Shown: positions 33,200 to 41,823 of the stretch, in pieces
Position numbering within the stretch: position 1 is the first letter of the stretch
Layout of the letters: each line of letters begins with the position of its first letter
Origin: JAKZVK01 sp965261065
Lineage (GTDB): Bacteria; Acidobacteriota; Terriglobia; Bryobacterales; UBA6623
DNA: 64,000 nt
Assembly (NCBI GenBank): GCA_965261065.1
Contig: OZ253444.1
Span: forward strand, 3,844,001 to 3,908,000
Direction: 5' to 3'
Made by a program: the position numbers and the translations under genes
Notes under the pieces: model-generated
The model's database searches: none
Told to the model about the DNA's origin: nothing
Seen by the model: only the letters and a program-made list of their open reading frames with translations

Positions 33200-34801
33200 A
33201 TGACCTCGAAGACCCAACGAACCCGCGCCCTGCCCTCGCGGCGGGACGTTTTTCGCAGTGGCGGTCTCACCGCCGCCGGCCTGCTCGGTGCCGTCGCACC
33301 AATGGCCGCGGCCGCCGCGCGAGGGGAGCCGGCGAAACCCGACGTCTATAACCGTATCGGTGTCCGGCCGTTCATCAACCTCACCGCCGCCGTTACGATC
33401 AACGGAGGCCTGCTTACCCTGCCCGAGGTCAAGCAGGCCATGGAAGAAGCGTCGTACTTCTCAGTCAACATCGATGAGCTGATGGAAGGCGTCGGCAAGC
33501 GGCTCGCCGAGTTGATCCAGTGCGAAGCCGCGATCGTTACCTCCGGCTGCGCCGCCGCTCTTACTCACGCCACCTCCGCCTGCCTGGCCGGAGGCGATCC
33601 CGAACGCATCCAGCAGTTGCCCGACCTCACCGGCTTGCGGACCGAAGTCATCATGCCGAGCCAGTCGCGCAACACCTACGACCACGCTATCCGCGCCCTC
33701 GGCGTGAAGATGATTACGGTCGCGAACCGGGAGGAGTTTCACCGCGCTCTCAGCAGCAACACCGCGATGATCGCCGTGCTGGGCTCGAACGAGCAGCACG
33801 GCAAGATCCGGATCGAAGAGATGGCCGAGGCAGGCCGCAAGTACGGCGCTCCCGTGCTCGTGGACGCCTCTGCCGAGTGGCCTCAATCGCCTGACCCCTA
33901 CCTCACGCGCGGCGCCGACTTGGTCGGCTACAGCGGCGGCAAGATCTACTCCGGACCGCAGTGCAGTGGCTTCCTCTTCGGCCGCAAAGACCTAGTCCAA
34001 GCCGCCTGGGTTAACGGCGCACCGCACCACTCCTTCGGGCGCATGATGAAGGTCGGCAAAGAGGAGATCATGGGCGCGCTGGCGGCCATCGAAGCCATGT
34101 TCGCCCGGCGCAACCACGAACGCGAGATCGAAAAGTGGACCGGCTGGCTGCGGCGGATCGAGACCCAAGTCAAACAGGTCCCGGGTGTGAGCACCGAAAT
34201 CGGCCGGCCGCCCAGCAAGAACCCGCACCCGTTCCTCAATGTCGAGTGGGACCCCGGCAAGATCGGCTACACCGCCGGCGAGCTACATGACGCGTTGATG
34301 GCCGGCGAGCCGCGCGTCCAAACCCACGCCTCCGGCGACGGCCATTCCTTCCAGGTGCGCGTCGGCAACTGCCGCCCCGACCAGATCGACATCGTGGCGT
34401 CGCGCTTGGAGAAGGTGCTCCGCGGCGCCCCACAGCCGAAGCGAGACGACGCTCCTCCCGCGGCCGACCTCACGGGACGCTGGGATGTTGAGGTGAGCTT
34501 TGTTCGGGGCAAAAGCGACCACTTGCTATTCATCGAGGCCGACGGCAGCCAACTGAGCGGCACCCACCAGGGCCAACGCGGCCGGGGTGAGCTGGCAGGC
34601 TCCCTCCACGGGAATCGAGTGCGGTTCCGCTCACGCCTGGGCCACGCGGGCGAAGCCTCGAGCTACCTGTTTGAGGGGCGCCTCGATGGCGACCGGATCA
34701 CGGGTGAACTAGGTCTGGGCGAGTACGGCAAGGGTACCTGGACCGCCCGCCGTTACGACTACCGCCGCTCCGGCCGCCGCGACCCGTCCCGCTCCGGCTA
34801 G
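33200..34801 (+). CDS. SelA-like PLP-dependent enzyme with Tat signal and C-terminal beta domain
   Basis: 533 aa. The Tat signal SRRDVFRSGGLTAAGLLGAVA predicts export of the folded protein. Residues about 45-420 are a SelA/D-glucosaminate-6-P ammonia-lyase-like fold type I PLP domain: FINLTAAVTINGG, AAIVTSGCAAALTHAT, APVLVDASAEWP (PLP-binding Asp), and the Schiff-base Lys in VGYSGGKIYSGPQCSG. Residues about 435-533 form a calycin-like beta domain (LTGRWDVEVSFVRGKSDHLL, GELGLGEYGKGTWTARR). True selenium transfer is implausible outside the cytoplasm; an amino-sugar or amino-acid lyase is more likely. AGGAG lies 9 bases before ATG 33200. Its TAG stop overlaps the convergent lipoprotein's stop inside CTAG. 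Confidence 0.82.
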   Translation: MTSKTQRTRALPSRRDVFRSGGLTAAGLLGAVAPMAAAAARGEPAKPDVYNRIGVRPFINLTAAVTINGGLLTLPEVKQAMEEASYFSVNIDELMEGVGKRLAELIQCEAAIVTSGCAAALTHATSACLAGGDPERIQQLPDLTGLRTEVIMPSQSRNTYDHAIRALGVKMITVANREEFHRALSSNTAMIAVLGSNEQHGKIRIEEMAEAGRKYGAPVLVDASAEWPQSPDPYLTRGADLVGYSGGKIYSGPQCSGFLFGRKDLVQAAWVNGAPHHSFGRMMKVGKEEIMGALAAIEAMFARRNHEREIEKWTGWLRRIETQVKQVPGVSTEIGRPPSKNPHPFLNVEWDPGKIGYTAGELHDALMAGEPRVQTHASGDGHSFQVRVGNCRPDQIDIVASRLEKVLRGAPQPKRDDAPPAADLTGRWDVEVSFVRGKSDHLLFIEADGSQLSGTHQGQRGRGELAGSLHGNRVRFRSRLGHAGEASSYLFEGRLDGDRITGELGLGEYGKGTWTARRYDYRRSGRRDPSRSG

Positions 34802-35268
34802 CCCCCGGCTGGAATCACCCTGCCGAACTGATTGCCGCCCCCGGAGCCGTGGCTCCAGGTCCCTGCGTAGTGTCCGCGATAGAAGAGCACGCGTGCCGAG
34901 AAAGTACCCAGGCCCGGAATGGTGGCATCGGTCAACTGAATGACCGGCGTGTCGCCCGCCCACTCGACCCTGACCGGAACGGGCACGGTGACATCGTGGT
35001 CGCCGTATTCGATCCGGGCGTTGATCGTCCAATAGCCGCCCGCCAGCTTGGTAACACCCTCGATCGTGTACTTCTCCTGGCGCAAAGGCTCATTCTCGCG
35101 GCCGTTCACGGTGAACGCCCCCTCGAGCGTGGCGCCCGTCAGCATCTTTTCGAACTCGTCCTCCAGCTTGGCCTGCGACGCATCCCCTGGGGAGCAGCCG
35201 GCCAGGGCGACGAGCGACGCGGCAATCAGAAACGACAACGGTTTGGCTCGAAACACATAGCAACTCAT
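34798..35268 (-). CDS. Hypothetical lipoprotein
   Basis: 156 aa. The signal PLSFLIAASLVALAGC has a clear lipobox (LAGC), predicting a lipid-anchored envelope protein. The mature region (ASQAKLEDEFEKMLTGATLEGAFTVNG, YTIEGVTKLAGGYWTINARIEYGDHDVTVPVPVRVEWAGDTPVI) is beta-rich, with LFYRGHYAGTWSHGSGGGNQFGRV at the end, reminiscent of secreted proteins found in Planctomycetota and Acidobacteriota. No enzymatic motif. It converges on the SelA-like gene with a 4-bp stop overlap, and the last residues of both share a beta-domain style (GxYxGTW), so they may be related in function. Confidence 0.78.
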   Translation of the reverse strand: MSCYVFRAKPLSFLIAASLVALAGCSPGDASQAKLEDEFEKMLTGATLEGAFTVNGRENEPLRQEKYTIEGVTKLAGGYWTINARIEYGDHDVTVPVPVRVEWAGDTPVIQLTDATIPGLGTFSARVLFYRGHYAGTWSHGSGGGNQFGRVIPAGG

Positions 35269-35340
35269 GGCGTCTCCTTGCTTGCTTGCAACAACTCAGG
35301 CCACAGCATCGCACAACACGGGCTGAGACAGCGGCCGGCA

Positions 35341-36594
35341 CTACGCGCCCGGTTCGTATTGCTCGACACGCCCGTCGACGAGGCGTAGGGCCCGACGCCC
35401 TTGCAGTACCTCGAGCAGTTCGTCGGCCACAAGATCCTCGGCGCCGACCTTTAGTAACCCCGACCGGCGAAGCTGCTTCACGTCTTCGAACTGCCGCCGC
35501 AGCAGCCTGACCACGTCATTCGGATCGACCAGGAAGCGTGCCGGCACCTCGTGCTCCCGCGCCAGTAGGTTCAAGAAGCACTTCAGAACGCTGACCGTCG
35601 GGGTCTCGTCCGCTCCAGCCGGCTCGCGCCGCGGCGGCGGCTTGGGCCGCTCATCCGGCGGCGCCGCCATCCCCTGCTTGATCGCCTTCAGAATCGCTTC
35701 GTTCTGACGCGCGTTCTTACCGAGGCCGCGAAAATGCGCCAGCTCGTCCTCTTTGGTAGGGCGTGCCGACGACAGCTTCAACAAAATGCCATCCTCGGCG
35801 ACCCAGCGGCGGGGCAAGTCCGCGCTCCGAACTCGCTCCTCGCGCCAACGCACCAACTCGCGCAGCACCGCGTACGTTTCCACCCCCAGGCCCCGGCCTG
35901 CAGCCAGCTTTCTCGCCAGGCCCTCAGGATCCGGCTCGAAGCGCGCCGAATCGGCCCACTGGGCGGACTGCTTCATTGCCCAGCCTTTGCGCCCACGGCG
36001 GTCGAGATCGGCTAGCAGCACCTCGGCTGCTTCCACCAGAAACCGCACGTCCTCGAGCGCATAGTCGGTGAGCTCCTTGGCGAGAGGCCGCTTCAGCCAA
36101 TCGGCTCGCGTGTAGTGCTTCGGAACTTTCACCCCCAGCAGCTTCGAAAGCAACGGGCCCAGGCCGATCTGGTCGCCGTGGCCGGCGAGAGACGCCGCGA
36201 TCGACGTGTCAAGCAGCGGCGTCGCGACCATCCCGTAGTCGTGATGCAGGCATTCCTGGTCCTGCTCAGCACTGTGCATCACCTTCAGCACTTTCGGATC
36301 GGTCCACACATCCAGCAGCGGCCCGATGTCTTCCTTCGAAAGCGCCAGCGGATCGAGCAGCCAACCGTCCTCGCGGTCGGCCACTTGGATCAGCCCCAAC
36401 TTGGGGTAGAACGTCTTCTCGCGCAGAAACTCCGTATCGAGCGCAATGATCGAGCGTGTCGCCAAACGCTCGGCGAGTTTGGCCACCTCCGCACGAGTAG
36501 TGATGAGCGGTTGCGCGTCGGTGCTCCACCCCTCGCTCTTGGGGTCCTTTGCAGACCCGCGCCGAGCCGTTTTCTTCTTGTTGTGACGATCCAT
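35341..36594 (-). CDS. rnd: Ribonuclease D
   Basis: 417 aa DEDDy 3'-5' exoribonuclease with HRDC domain, involved in tRNA and small-RNA 3' maturation. Exonuclease motifs are SIIALDTEFLREKTFYP (ExoI, D and E), VMHSAEQDQECLHHDYG (ExoII, D) and ELTDYALEDVRFL (ExoIII, Y and D). RNase D-type GLGPLLSKLLGVKVPKHYTRADW is also present. HRDC-like helices cover residues about 205-300 (YAVLRELVRWREERVRSADLPRRWV). A further C-terminal domain of about 100 residues is found in the longer acidobacterial/planctomycete forms. The frame from 36921 is open, but its extra N-terminus crosses REP sequence; ATG 36594 gives a normal start with a basic KKKTARRG tail. Confidence 0.9.
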   Translation of the reverse strand: MDRHNKKKTARRGSAKDPKSEGWSTDAQPLITTRAEVAKLAERLATRSIIALDTEFLREKTFYPKLGLIQVADREDGWLLDPLALSKEDIGPLLDVWTDPKVLKVMHSAEQDQECLHHDYGMVATPLLDTSIAASLAGHGDQIGLGPLLSKLLGVKVPKHYTRADWLKRPLAKELTDYALEDVRFLVEAAEVLLADLDRRGRKGWAMKQSAQWADSARFEPDPEGLARKLAAGRGLGVETYAVLRELVRWREERVRSADLPRRWVAEDGILLKLSSARPTKEDELAHFRGLGKNARQNEAILKAIKQGMAAPPDERPKPPPRREPAGADETPTVSVLKCFLNLLAREHEVPARFLVDPNDVVRLLRRQFEDVKQLRRSGLLKVGAEDLVADELLEVLQGRRALRLVDGRVEQYEPGA

Positions 36595-36810
36595 TGCTTT
36601 CTTGTGCAAGCGAGACGAGCCCGTTACCGGCAGCCGGGACCCGGCGTTGCACTCTGACCACCTTCCCGAGAGGATAAGGCGGAATCGGCGGGACGTTCCT
36701 TCTTTGATTCTAGCTGATTGGCTGGAAAGGCCTTGGCCGAAAATCCGTTCGTGCCACCCAACATTAGCCGATGTCTCCACCCACATGAACACCGACGCCA
36801 CGAGTCGGAA

Positions 36811-36847
36811 AACCGAGCCGTGACCGTCAGGGAGCGGTCCGGCACGG
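36811..36847 (+). repeat. REP-like dispersed repeat, copy E (intact)
   Basis: AACCGAGCCGTGACCG-TCA-GGGAGCGGTCCGGCACGG, with a downstream tail CCTCGGGGGGTGCTGGAACCG similar to copy A. The centre is TCA and uninterrupted. Confidence 0.8.
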
Positions 36848-37031
36848 ACCCTCGCGCCCCTCGGGGGGTGCTGGAACCGGCACAGTTCGGAGTTCTGTCG
36901 GTGGCGCCGGCACGGACTCACCCATCCGCGGCTCTCGATGAATAGTTTTGCTTGCCCTAGTTTCAGCAGGGACGATTCTTAAAGACCGAGAGGTTGTCTT
37001 CGATTTAGCAGCTTCAGAGGGACAGGAGAGT

Positions 37032-37528
37032 TCGTGCCGGACCGCTCCCTGAGGCGAACGAGCCGGAACCAAGCATCGGTGAAACTGGAACCTGGGGTGA
37101 AACGCGACGGCTCACCTACCGCAGGCCACGATTCCTAACCGGGGCTTCCCACCCAACATTCCGAACGCAAACAGGCCCGTTTACGGGCCTTGGTTTCGAT
37201 TAGGCCAGGCGTTGTACGCCTGGTAGCATGTCCCCCGAGCGATGAACAAGCCCCTTCGAGGGGCCTTACCCCAAACCGGCTTGAGCCACGAACCGGCACA
37301 ACCGCCTCGGACGAATCGAGCCCGCTGCGCCTCATCGGGAACGGCTCAAGCCCGCTACGGTAAGGCCGCTGAACCGGCCTGGCGGTTGTCAGGGGCATCG
37401 GGGCAAACCAGCCGTACAACGGCTGGCCTAAATGGACTCAAGCCGCGTAAACGCGACTGAGGCGCCAAATCCTGCCCGCTACGACAAGAATCCTACTATG
37501 GAGGTACTGACGGTCACGGCTCGGTTTT
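37032..37528 (-). repeat. REP-like repeat copy F, split by a 455-bp segment
   Basis: Reverse orientation halves: TCGTGCCGGACCGCTCCCTGA at 37032-37052 (core) and TGACGGTCACGGCTCGGTTTT at 37508-37528. The central TGA is present on both sides of the 37053-37507 segment, as in copies C and D. The intervening segment lacks the MITE ends, so it may be a different insertion or a chance pair of half repeats. Confidence 0.55.
37171..37290 (+). repeat. Text-like palindromic repeat cluster, copy 1
   Basis: Starts ACAGGCCCGTTTACGGGCCT and continues through GCCAGGCGT-TGT-ACGCCTGG and AAGCCCCTTCGAGGGGCCTT to about 37290. The segment at 41708-41823 is a diverged copy with the same order of mini-hairpins. 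Each hairpin changes in both arms between copies, i.e. compensatory change. Confidence 0.7.
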
Positions 37529-37547
37529 CCGGGTCGACCTCAGCGCC

Positions 37548-38513
37548 TCAACGGTTGAAGAAAAACGTCTCGGCGGTTGTAACCAGGATGTGCTCTTTGT
37601 CCGACGCGCTCAGGAAGTCCGCGTGGTCGCGGATCAACGCCACCGAGTCGTCATACTTGTGTGGCGGCTGCACCTGGAACGGGCAATCACTCTCCCACAT
37701 GCAGCGCTCCGGGCCGTAGGCATCAACGACGCGCTCGATCATCGGCAGCATGTCCGTGTAGGGCGGTGTCGCCTCTCCTAAGGCGTAGAACGCGCCGACC
37801 TTCATCAAGATGTTCTTGTGTTTGGCCAGCCCGCACAACTCGGTGACCTGCGTGTCATCGGGCGGCGCGCCCGCCCCGATGCGCGCCAAGTGGTCGATGA
37901 TCACCGGCGTGTCGGGATACTTCGCGCACATGCGGCCGACCTCCGGCATGTCGCCCGGGTTCATCAGGAAGCTCAACGCCAGGTTGTGCTCGGCCCCGGT
38001 CTGGAACATCCGGTCCCACTTGGGGTGACTCATCCACTGCTCGCCCAACTCGTCTTTGCGGTGGATGCCGCCTCGCACGCGGAAGGCGTAGGTGCGCTTC
38101 TCGCCGAGATCGACCATCATCTCGGCCGGTTCGGGCGACTCGTCATCGAGCACGTCCGGCAGCACGCCGGTACCGACGAAGTTCTCCGGATACTTCTCCA
38201 TCATGTCGAGCATGTAACTGTGATCGGTCCGGTAGAACGACATCTGGATCAGATTGATGCGATTCACCCCCGAGGGCCTGCAATGGGCGAATAACTCCTC
38301 GGCGGTGAAGCTCGCCGGCTTCATGTTTTCTTTCTTGAAGTCGGGATGCAGCGGGTACTTGTCGGTGTCCGGCGTCCAGATATGAACATGACCGTCGATG
38401 ATACGGCCGTCGAGGGACGCCGCCTCTGGGGCCTCCGCGGCTTCCTCTTGCGCACCACAAGCGCTCAGCAGTCCGGCCCCGCCGGCTGCGGCTAGCAACT
38501 CTCTTCGTGTCAT
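37548..38513 (-). CDS. Amidohydrolase-family TIM-barrel hydrolase, exported
   Basis: 321 aa, amidohydrolase-2 family (2-pyrone-4,6-dicarboxylate lactonase-like). N-terminal MTRRELLAAAGGAGLLSAC combines a twin-arginine motif with a lipobox-like LLSAC, so export and perhaps lipidation are predicted. Active-site landmarks are IIDGHVHIWTPDT (HxH), VIIDHLARIG (His on the fifth strand) and CMWESDCPF (Asp). It probably hydrolyses a lactone or cyclic ester/amide. GGGAGG lies 8 bases before ATG 38513. It is last in the minus-strand run after the aldo/keto reductase (87-bp gap), so it is likely part of the SoxC-cytochrome operon's transcript. Confidence 0.82.
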   Translation of the reverse strand: MTRRELLAAAGGAGLLSACGAQEEAAEAPEAASLDGRIIDGHVHIWTPDTDKYPLHPDFKKENMKPASFTAEELFAHCRPSGVNRINLIQMSFYRTDHSYMLDMMEKYPENFVGTGVLPDVLDDESPEPAEMMVDLGEKRTYAFRVRGGIHRKDELGEQWMSHPKWDRMFQTGAEHNLALSFLMNPGDMPEVGRMCAKYPDTPVIIDHLARIGAGAPPDDTQVTELCGLAKHKNILMKVGAFYALGEATPPYTDMLPMIERVVDAYGPERCMWESDCPFQVQPPHKYDDSVALIRDHADFLSASDKEHILVTTAETFFFNR

Positions 38514-38600
38514 TGCAACATGCCTCCCTTGGCCGTAGCGTGCGGATGCAAGCCGCGGAACGAGCGGATTATAGCCCATCGCCTTCATCGGATTACGCCC

Positions 38601-39686
38601 TCAGTCTGCCTTGTTACCGACGGTCTGCTTTACGTACTCATCACTCGCCGCGTTCAACCTCGCCAGCAATTCGCCTGGCAGCGTCAGCCGCGAACCCGCG
38701 ACATTATCATCGACGTGCTCGGGACGCTCGGCGCCGGCCAGCGAACTGGTCACTTCCGGGTGAGTCAGCACCCAAGCGATGCACACCTGCGCGCGGCTCA
38801 CGCTCAGCTCAGACGCGACCTCGTCCAAGGCACTGAGCATCCGTGCTAGTGGACTGCCGGACGGGGCGGTGCGCCCGGGCGCGATCGTGCCGGAGGCCAG
38901 CGGGCTGAAGGCCATCAGCCCCAGGTTGTGCCGGCGAATCAACGGGAACAACTCCCCTTCGATACCGTGCACGGCCTGCTCCGGGGTATGGCGGCCGACG
39001 ATGTTGAAGTAGTTCTGCAAGCCCGCCAGGCGCGAGTGGCCTTCTTGCGCGCTGTGGGCCACCAGCCGGCCGACCTGCTCGCCGGTGTGGTTCGAGACAC
39101 CCCAGTAGCGCACTTTGCCCGACTTCACCAGCGCGTCCATCGTGTCGGCGATCTCGGTCAGAGGAGTTTTGGGATCTTGGTTATGGAGGATGTAGAGGTC
39201 CACGTAGTCGGTCCCGAGGCGCTTCAAGCTGCCCTCGCACTCGCGAAACGCGAACTCGCGCGTCAACGGGACCGCCACCGACGGCTTGTCGTCCTCGGGC
39301 TTGCGGCCCGGGTGAACCTTGGTGCAAATCACCAGCCGGTCCCGCGGATGCCCGCGAATCGCCTTGCCCAGCGACGCCTCGGCGCCACCCCACCCGTACG
39401 CATTCGACGAGTCGAAGAAGTTGACGCCCAGCTCGAGGCAGCGCCGGAGAATGCGTTGCCCCAGAGGGTTGTCCGGCGACCGCTCGGTCTGCCGGAAGGC
39501 CGTACCCTGGCAGAGTCGCGAGACGCGTAGGTCGGTCCAACCGAAGGGCACCCGGGTGGAATCACCCTCTTGTCGTTGGGCAGGGGCAGGGAAGCGGGCT
39601 GCGGCCAACGCCGCGGCGGCCCCGAGGCCGTAGTGCAGCACACCCCTGCGATCTACGGTGCCCGAAGCCATCCGATCATGCGCCAT
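38601..39686 (-). CDS. Aldo/keto reductase with Tat signal
   Basis: 361 aa. The signal VDRRGVLHYGLGAAAALAAARFPAPA looks Tat-type, unusual for an NADPH-dependent fold. The AKR tetrad is visible: Asp and Tyr in NFFDSSNAYGWGG, Lys in LVICTKVHPG and His in DLYILHNQDPKT; cofactor-loop SVSRAQVCIAWVLTHPEVTSSLAG is also present. An exported AKR must retain a bound cofactor, as glucose-fructose oxidoreductases do, or the signal may be non-functional. ATG 39686 starts 1 base after the cytochrome stop codon and uses GGGGAGAAG, whose bases lie in the cytochrome 3' end, so translation is coupled. Confidence 0.85.
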   Translation of the reverse strand: MAHDRMASGTVDRRGVLHYGLGAAAALAAARFPAPAQRQEGDSTRVPFGWTDLRVSRLCQGTAFRQTERSPDNPLGQRILRRCLELGVNFFDSSNAYGWGGAEASLGKAIRGHPRDRLVICTKVHPGRKPEDDKPSVAVPLTREFAFRECEGSLKRLGTDYVDLYILHNQDPKTPLTEIADTMDALVKSGKVRYWGVSNHTGEQVGRLVAHSAQEGHSRLAGLQNYFNIVGRHTPEQAVHGIEGELFPLIRRHNLGLMAFSPLASGTIAPGRTAPSGSPLARMLSALDEVASELSVSRAQVCIAWVLTHPEVTSSLAGAERPEHVDDNVAGSRLTLPGELLARLNAASDEYVKQTVGNKAD

Positions 39687-39687
39687 G

Positions 39688-40293
39688 TTACTTCTCCCCA
39701 CGTTCCTTTTCTTTTGCGGCGGCTTTCTTCGCCGCGCCGGCATCGGGCCGGTCGTCCGGGATGAAGCCGTCACGATTCGGCATCTTGACCTCGGGCAGCG
39801 TCTTGGCGTCGAGCACGTCGTTCTCGCCGACTACCTCGCCGAGAAACAGCACGTACGCCACCACGGCGTACATCTGGTCGTTGGTCAGCACGCCCGGCGT
39901 GTCGAACGGCATCGAACGGTTCGTATAGTCCCACAGCGTCGTCGCGTAGGGCCAATAGCTCACCACCGTCTTGACCGGCTTGGCGGAGTCGAGGCTCCCC
40001 ACGCCGCCCACCAACGCCCCCTGCTCGCCGCCCTCGCCGTTGTTGCCGTGGCACTCGGCGCAACGCCGTTCGTAGATGTCCTTGCCCTGCGCCGCCGTGC
40101 CGCTGCCTTCGGGCAGCCCGGTTCCATCGGGAAAGACCGAGATGTCCCAGGTCTTGATCTCCTCGGCCGTCGGTGGACGTCCGACGCCGTACTTCGGCGA
40201 CTGCCCGTCGGCAACGCAGCCCATCACGGCAAGCGCCAGTACAGCGCAGCCCCACACCCCGCGATTCGAAGTCCCCAGCCTGGCCCTACACAT
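39688..40293 (-). CDS. Mono-haem cytochrome c (SoxD/SorB-like)
   Basis: 201 aa. The signal peptide GVWGCAVLALAVMGCVADG has a possible lipobox (VMGC). One haem site, RRCAECHGNNGEGGEQ, is followed by YWPYATTLWDYTNRSMPFDTP carrying the probable axial Met and LTNDQMYAVVAYVLFLGEVVGE, all typical of cytochromes paired with sulfite/sulfane dehydrogenases. The C-terminus is lysine-rich (AAKKAAAKEKERGEK). It should accept electrons from the SoxC-like enzyme in the periplasm. ATG 40293 overlaps the soxC-like stop by 8 bases, with GGGAGCG upstream. Classical SoxD has two haems; this one has a single CxxCH. Confidence 0.88.
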   Translation of the reverse strand: MCRARLGTSNRGVWGCAVLALAVMGCVADGQSPKYGVGRPPTAEEIKTWDISVFPDGTGLPEGSGTAAQGKDIYERRCAECHGNNGEGGEQGALVGGVGSLDSAKPVKTVVSYWPYATTLWDYTNRSMPFDTPGVLTNDQMYAVVAYVLFLGEVVGENDVLDAKTLPEVKMPNRDGFIPDDRPDAGAAKKAAAKEKERGEK

Positions 40294-41569
40294 TCGACAC
40301 GCTCCCATCGCCCGCGACCTTCCAAGCCTTGATGCCGTTGTTGTGGTAATTCGAATTCGGCCCGCGCGACTCGATGAGCGCCTCGACCGTCGGCTGAACG
40401 TAGCCGGAGTCGTCGCTCGCCCTCGACAGGATCGTCGTCTCGCTGCCGTCCCAACTCCACGGCAGACGGAAGCGCGTAAAGGCAAACCGATGGCGCGGCT
40501 CCTGTAGCCCCGAGTCCTGCCACGTCGCGCCGCCGTCGGTCGAGACCTCGACGCGCTCGATCACACCCCGTCCCGACCAGGCGAGCCCGCTGATCTCGTA
40601 CGGTCCGGCCCCGTTGAGCGACTGCCCTCCGGAGGGGAACGTGATCACCGACTTGGCCTCCATCGGGAAGCTGAACAGGCGGGCCTTGCCGTTGGCCAGC
40701 AGGTCGGTGTATTTCGACGTCTCGTCGCGCGCCATCACGGGCTGGTCGGTCACCTTGAGCCGCCGCAGCCATTTGACGTTGACGTTGCCCTCCCAACCGG
40801 GCACCATCAGCCGCACCGGATACCCCTGCTCGGGCCGGATCGCCTCGCCGTTCTGTCCGAAGGCGAGCAGCACGTCGTCTCGGCATTTGTCGAGCGGCAG
40901 GCTGCGTTGCATGTTGCAGGCGTCGCCGCCCTCGGCGATGATCCACTTGGCGTCGGGCTCGACGCCCACCTCTTCGAGCACGACCGACAGCAGCACGCCC
41001 GTCCACTCGCTGCAACTGGCGAGGCCGTGGCTCATTTGCGCCGTCGCCCCCTTCTTCGCGCCACACTCGCTGCGGCTATTGCCCGCGCACTCGACGAAGT
41101 GGACGCGCGTCACCGACGGCAGCCGCCGCAACTCGTCCATCGTCAGCACCAGCGGCCGCTCGACCAGTCCGTGAATCAGCAGGCGGTGCTCGGCCGGATC
41201 GATCGCCGGCACGCCGGAATGGTGCCTCTCGAAATGGAGGCCCGAGGGCGTGATGATGCCGCCCGAGAGATCTTGCAGCGGCGTGCGCGTCGAACCCATC
41301 TCCGGGGTCTTGGTGGCGCGCATGTGCCGGGCCGCTTGTTCGTGGGCCGACGGCGTTCCGTACTCGCTCAGCGGCGCGCCCAGGCGGCTGGGACCGGCGT
41401 CGGGGGCCTTGGCGTCGGAGCAGGATGTCAAGGCACCCGCTACCGCGCTGCCGACCGCGGCACCGGTTCTCAAGAACGCCCGGCGGCTCTTTGAGCTGCT
41501 TTGGGGGCTGCTTCCGGGGCGGCTCCCTGGCTGACCGGGTGTCTTGGTGCTCGATCGATCTGGCGTCAC
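40286..41569 (-). CDS. soxC: SoxC-like sulfite/sulfane dehydrogenase, molybdenum cofactor subunit
   Basis: 427 aa. The Tat signal SRRAFLRTGAAVGSAVAGAL fits a folded molybdoenzyme. The Moco domain has FERHHSGVPAIDP, the pterin-ligand Cys in VHFVECAGNSRSE, SHGLASCSEWTGVLLSVVLE, EQGYPVRLMVPGWEGNVNVKWLRRL and DETSKYTD, close to SoxC. A C-terminal Ig-like dimerisation domain follows (IERVEVSTDGGATW). With the adjacent cytochrome it should oxidise sulfite or protein-bound sulfane in the periplasm. GTG 41569 is chosen because AGGAGG lies 4 bases upstream. No soxXYZAB genes are in the window, so stand-alone sulfite oxidation is the simplest role. Confidence 0.88.
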   Translation of the reverse strand: MTPDRSSTKTPGQPGSRPGSSPQSSSKSRRAFLRTGAAVGSAVAGALTSCSDAKAPDAGPSRLGAPLSEYGTPSAHEQAARHMRATKTPEMGSTRTPLQDLSGGIITPSGLHFERHHSGVPAIDPAEHRLLIHGLVERPLVLTMDELRRLPSVTRVHFVECAGNSRSECGAKKGATAQMSHGLASCSEWTGVLLSVVLEEVGVEPDAKWIIAEGGDACNMQRSLPLDKCRDDVLLAFGQNGEAIRPEQGYPVRLMVPGWEGNVNVKWLRRLKVTDQPVMARDETSKYTDLLANGKARLFSFPMEAKSVITFPSGGQSLNGAGPYEISGLAWSGRGVIERVEVSTDGGATWQDSGLQEPRHRFAFTRFRLPWSWDGSETTILSRASDDSGYVQPTVEALIESRGPNSNYHNNGIKAWKVAGDGSVSNV

Positions 41570-41707
41570 TCGACCTCCTGTGGTCGACTTGCTCACTTGC
41601 GGGCACGGCATGCCGTGTCTACACTGCCCAATCGCCCCGCGCGGCGCGAGTCGGCGCGGGTCTCAACGATTATAGGCGGTTGCGAGCCCATGGCCGGTGG
41701 CTCGAAG

Positions 41708-41823
41708 ACAGGCCCGTTTACCGGCCTTGGTTTCGACTAGGCCAGGCGTCTTACGTCTAGTAGAAGGCCCCCGAGTCATGAACAGGCCCCTTCGAGGGGC
41801 CTTACCCCAAACCGGCGTGAGCA
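41708..41823 (+). repeat. Text-like palindromic repeat cluster, copy 2
   Basis: ACAGGCCCGTTTACCGGCCT through AGGCCCCTTCGAGGGGCCTT and CCCCAAACCGGCGTGAGCAC. Same order of mini-hairpins as at 37171, with substitutions in hairpin arms. Confidence 0.7.

Larger units (their letters stand above)
36595..37547. other. Repeat-rich intergenic region
   Basis: No gene recognised in 950 bp. It contains REP copy E, the split REP copy F, and a 120-bp text-like palindromic repeat shared with 41708. All ORFs here cross repeat units. It probably evolved by nested insertions into REP sequence. Confidence 0.6.

Noticed and set aside
41570..41611. Longer N-terminus of soxC from 41611
   Set aside because: It starts inside a palindromic repeat; GTG 41569 has AGGAGG 4 bases upstream and keeps the Tat motif.
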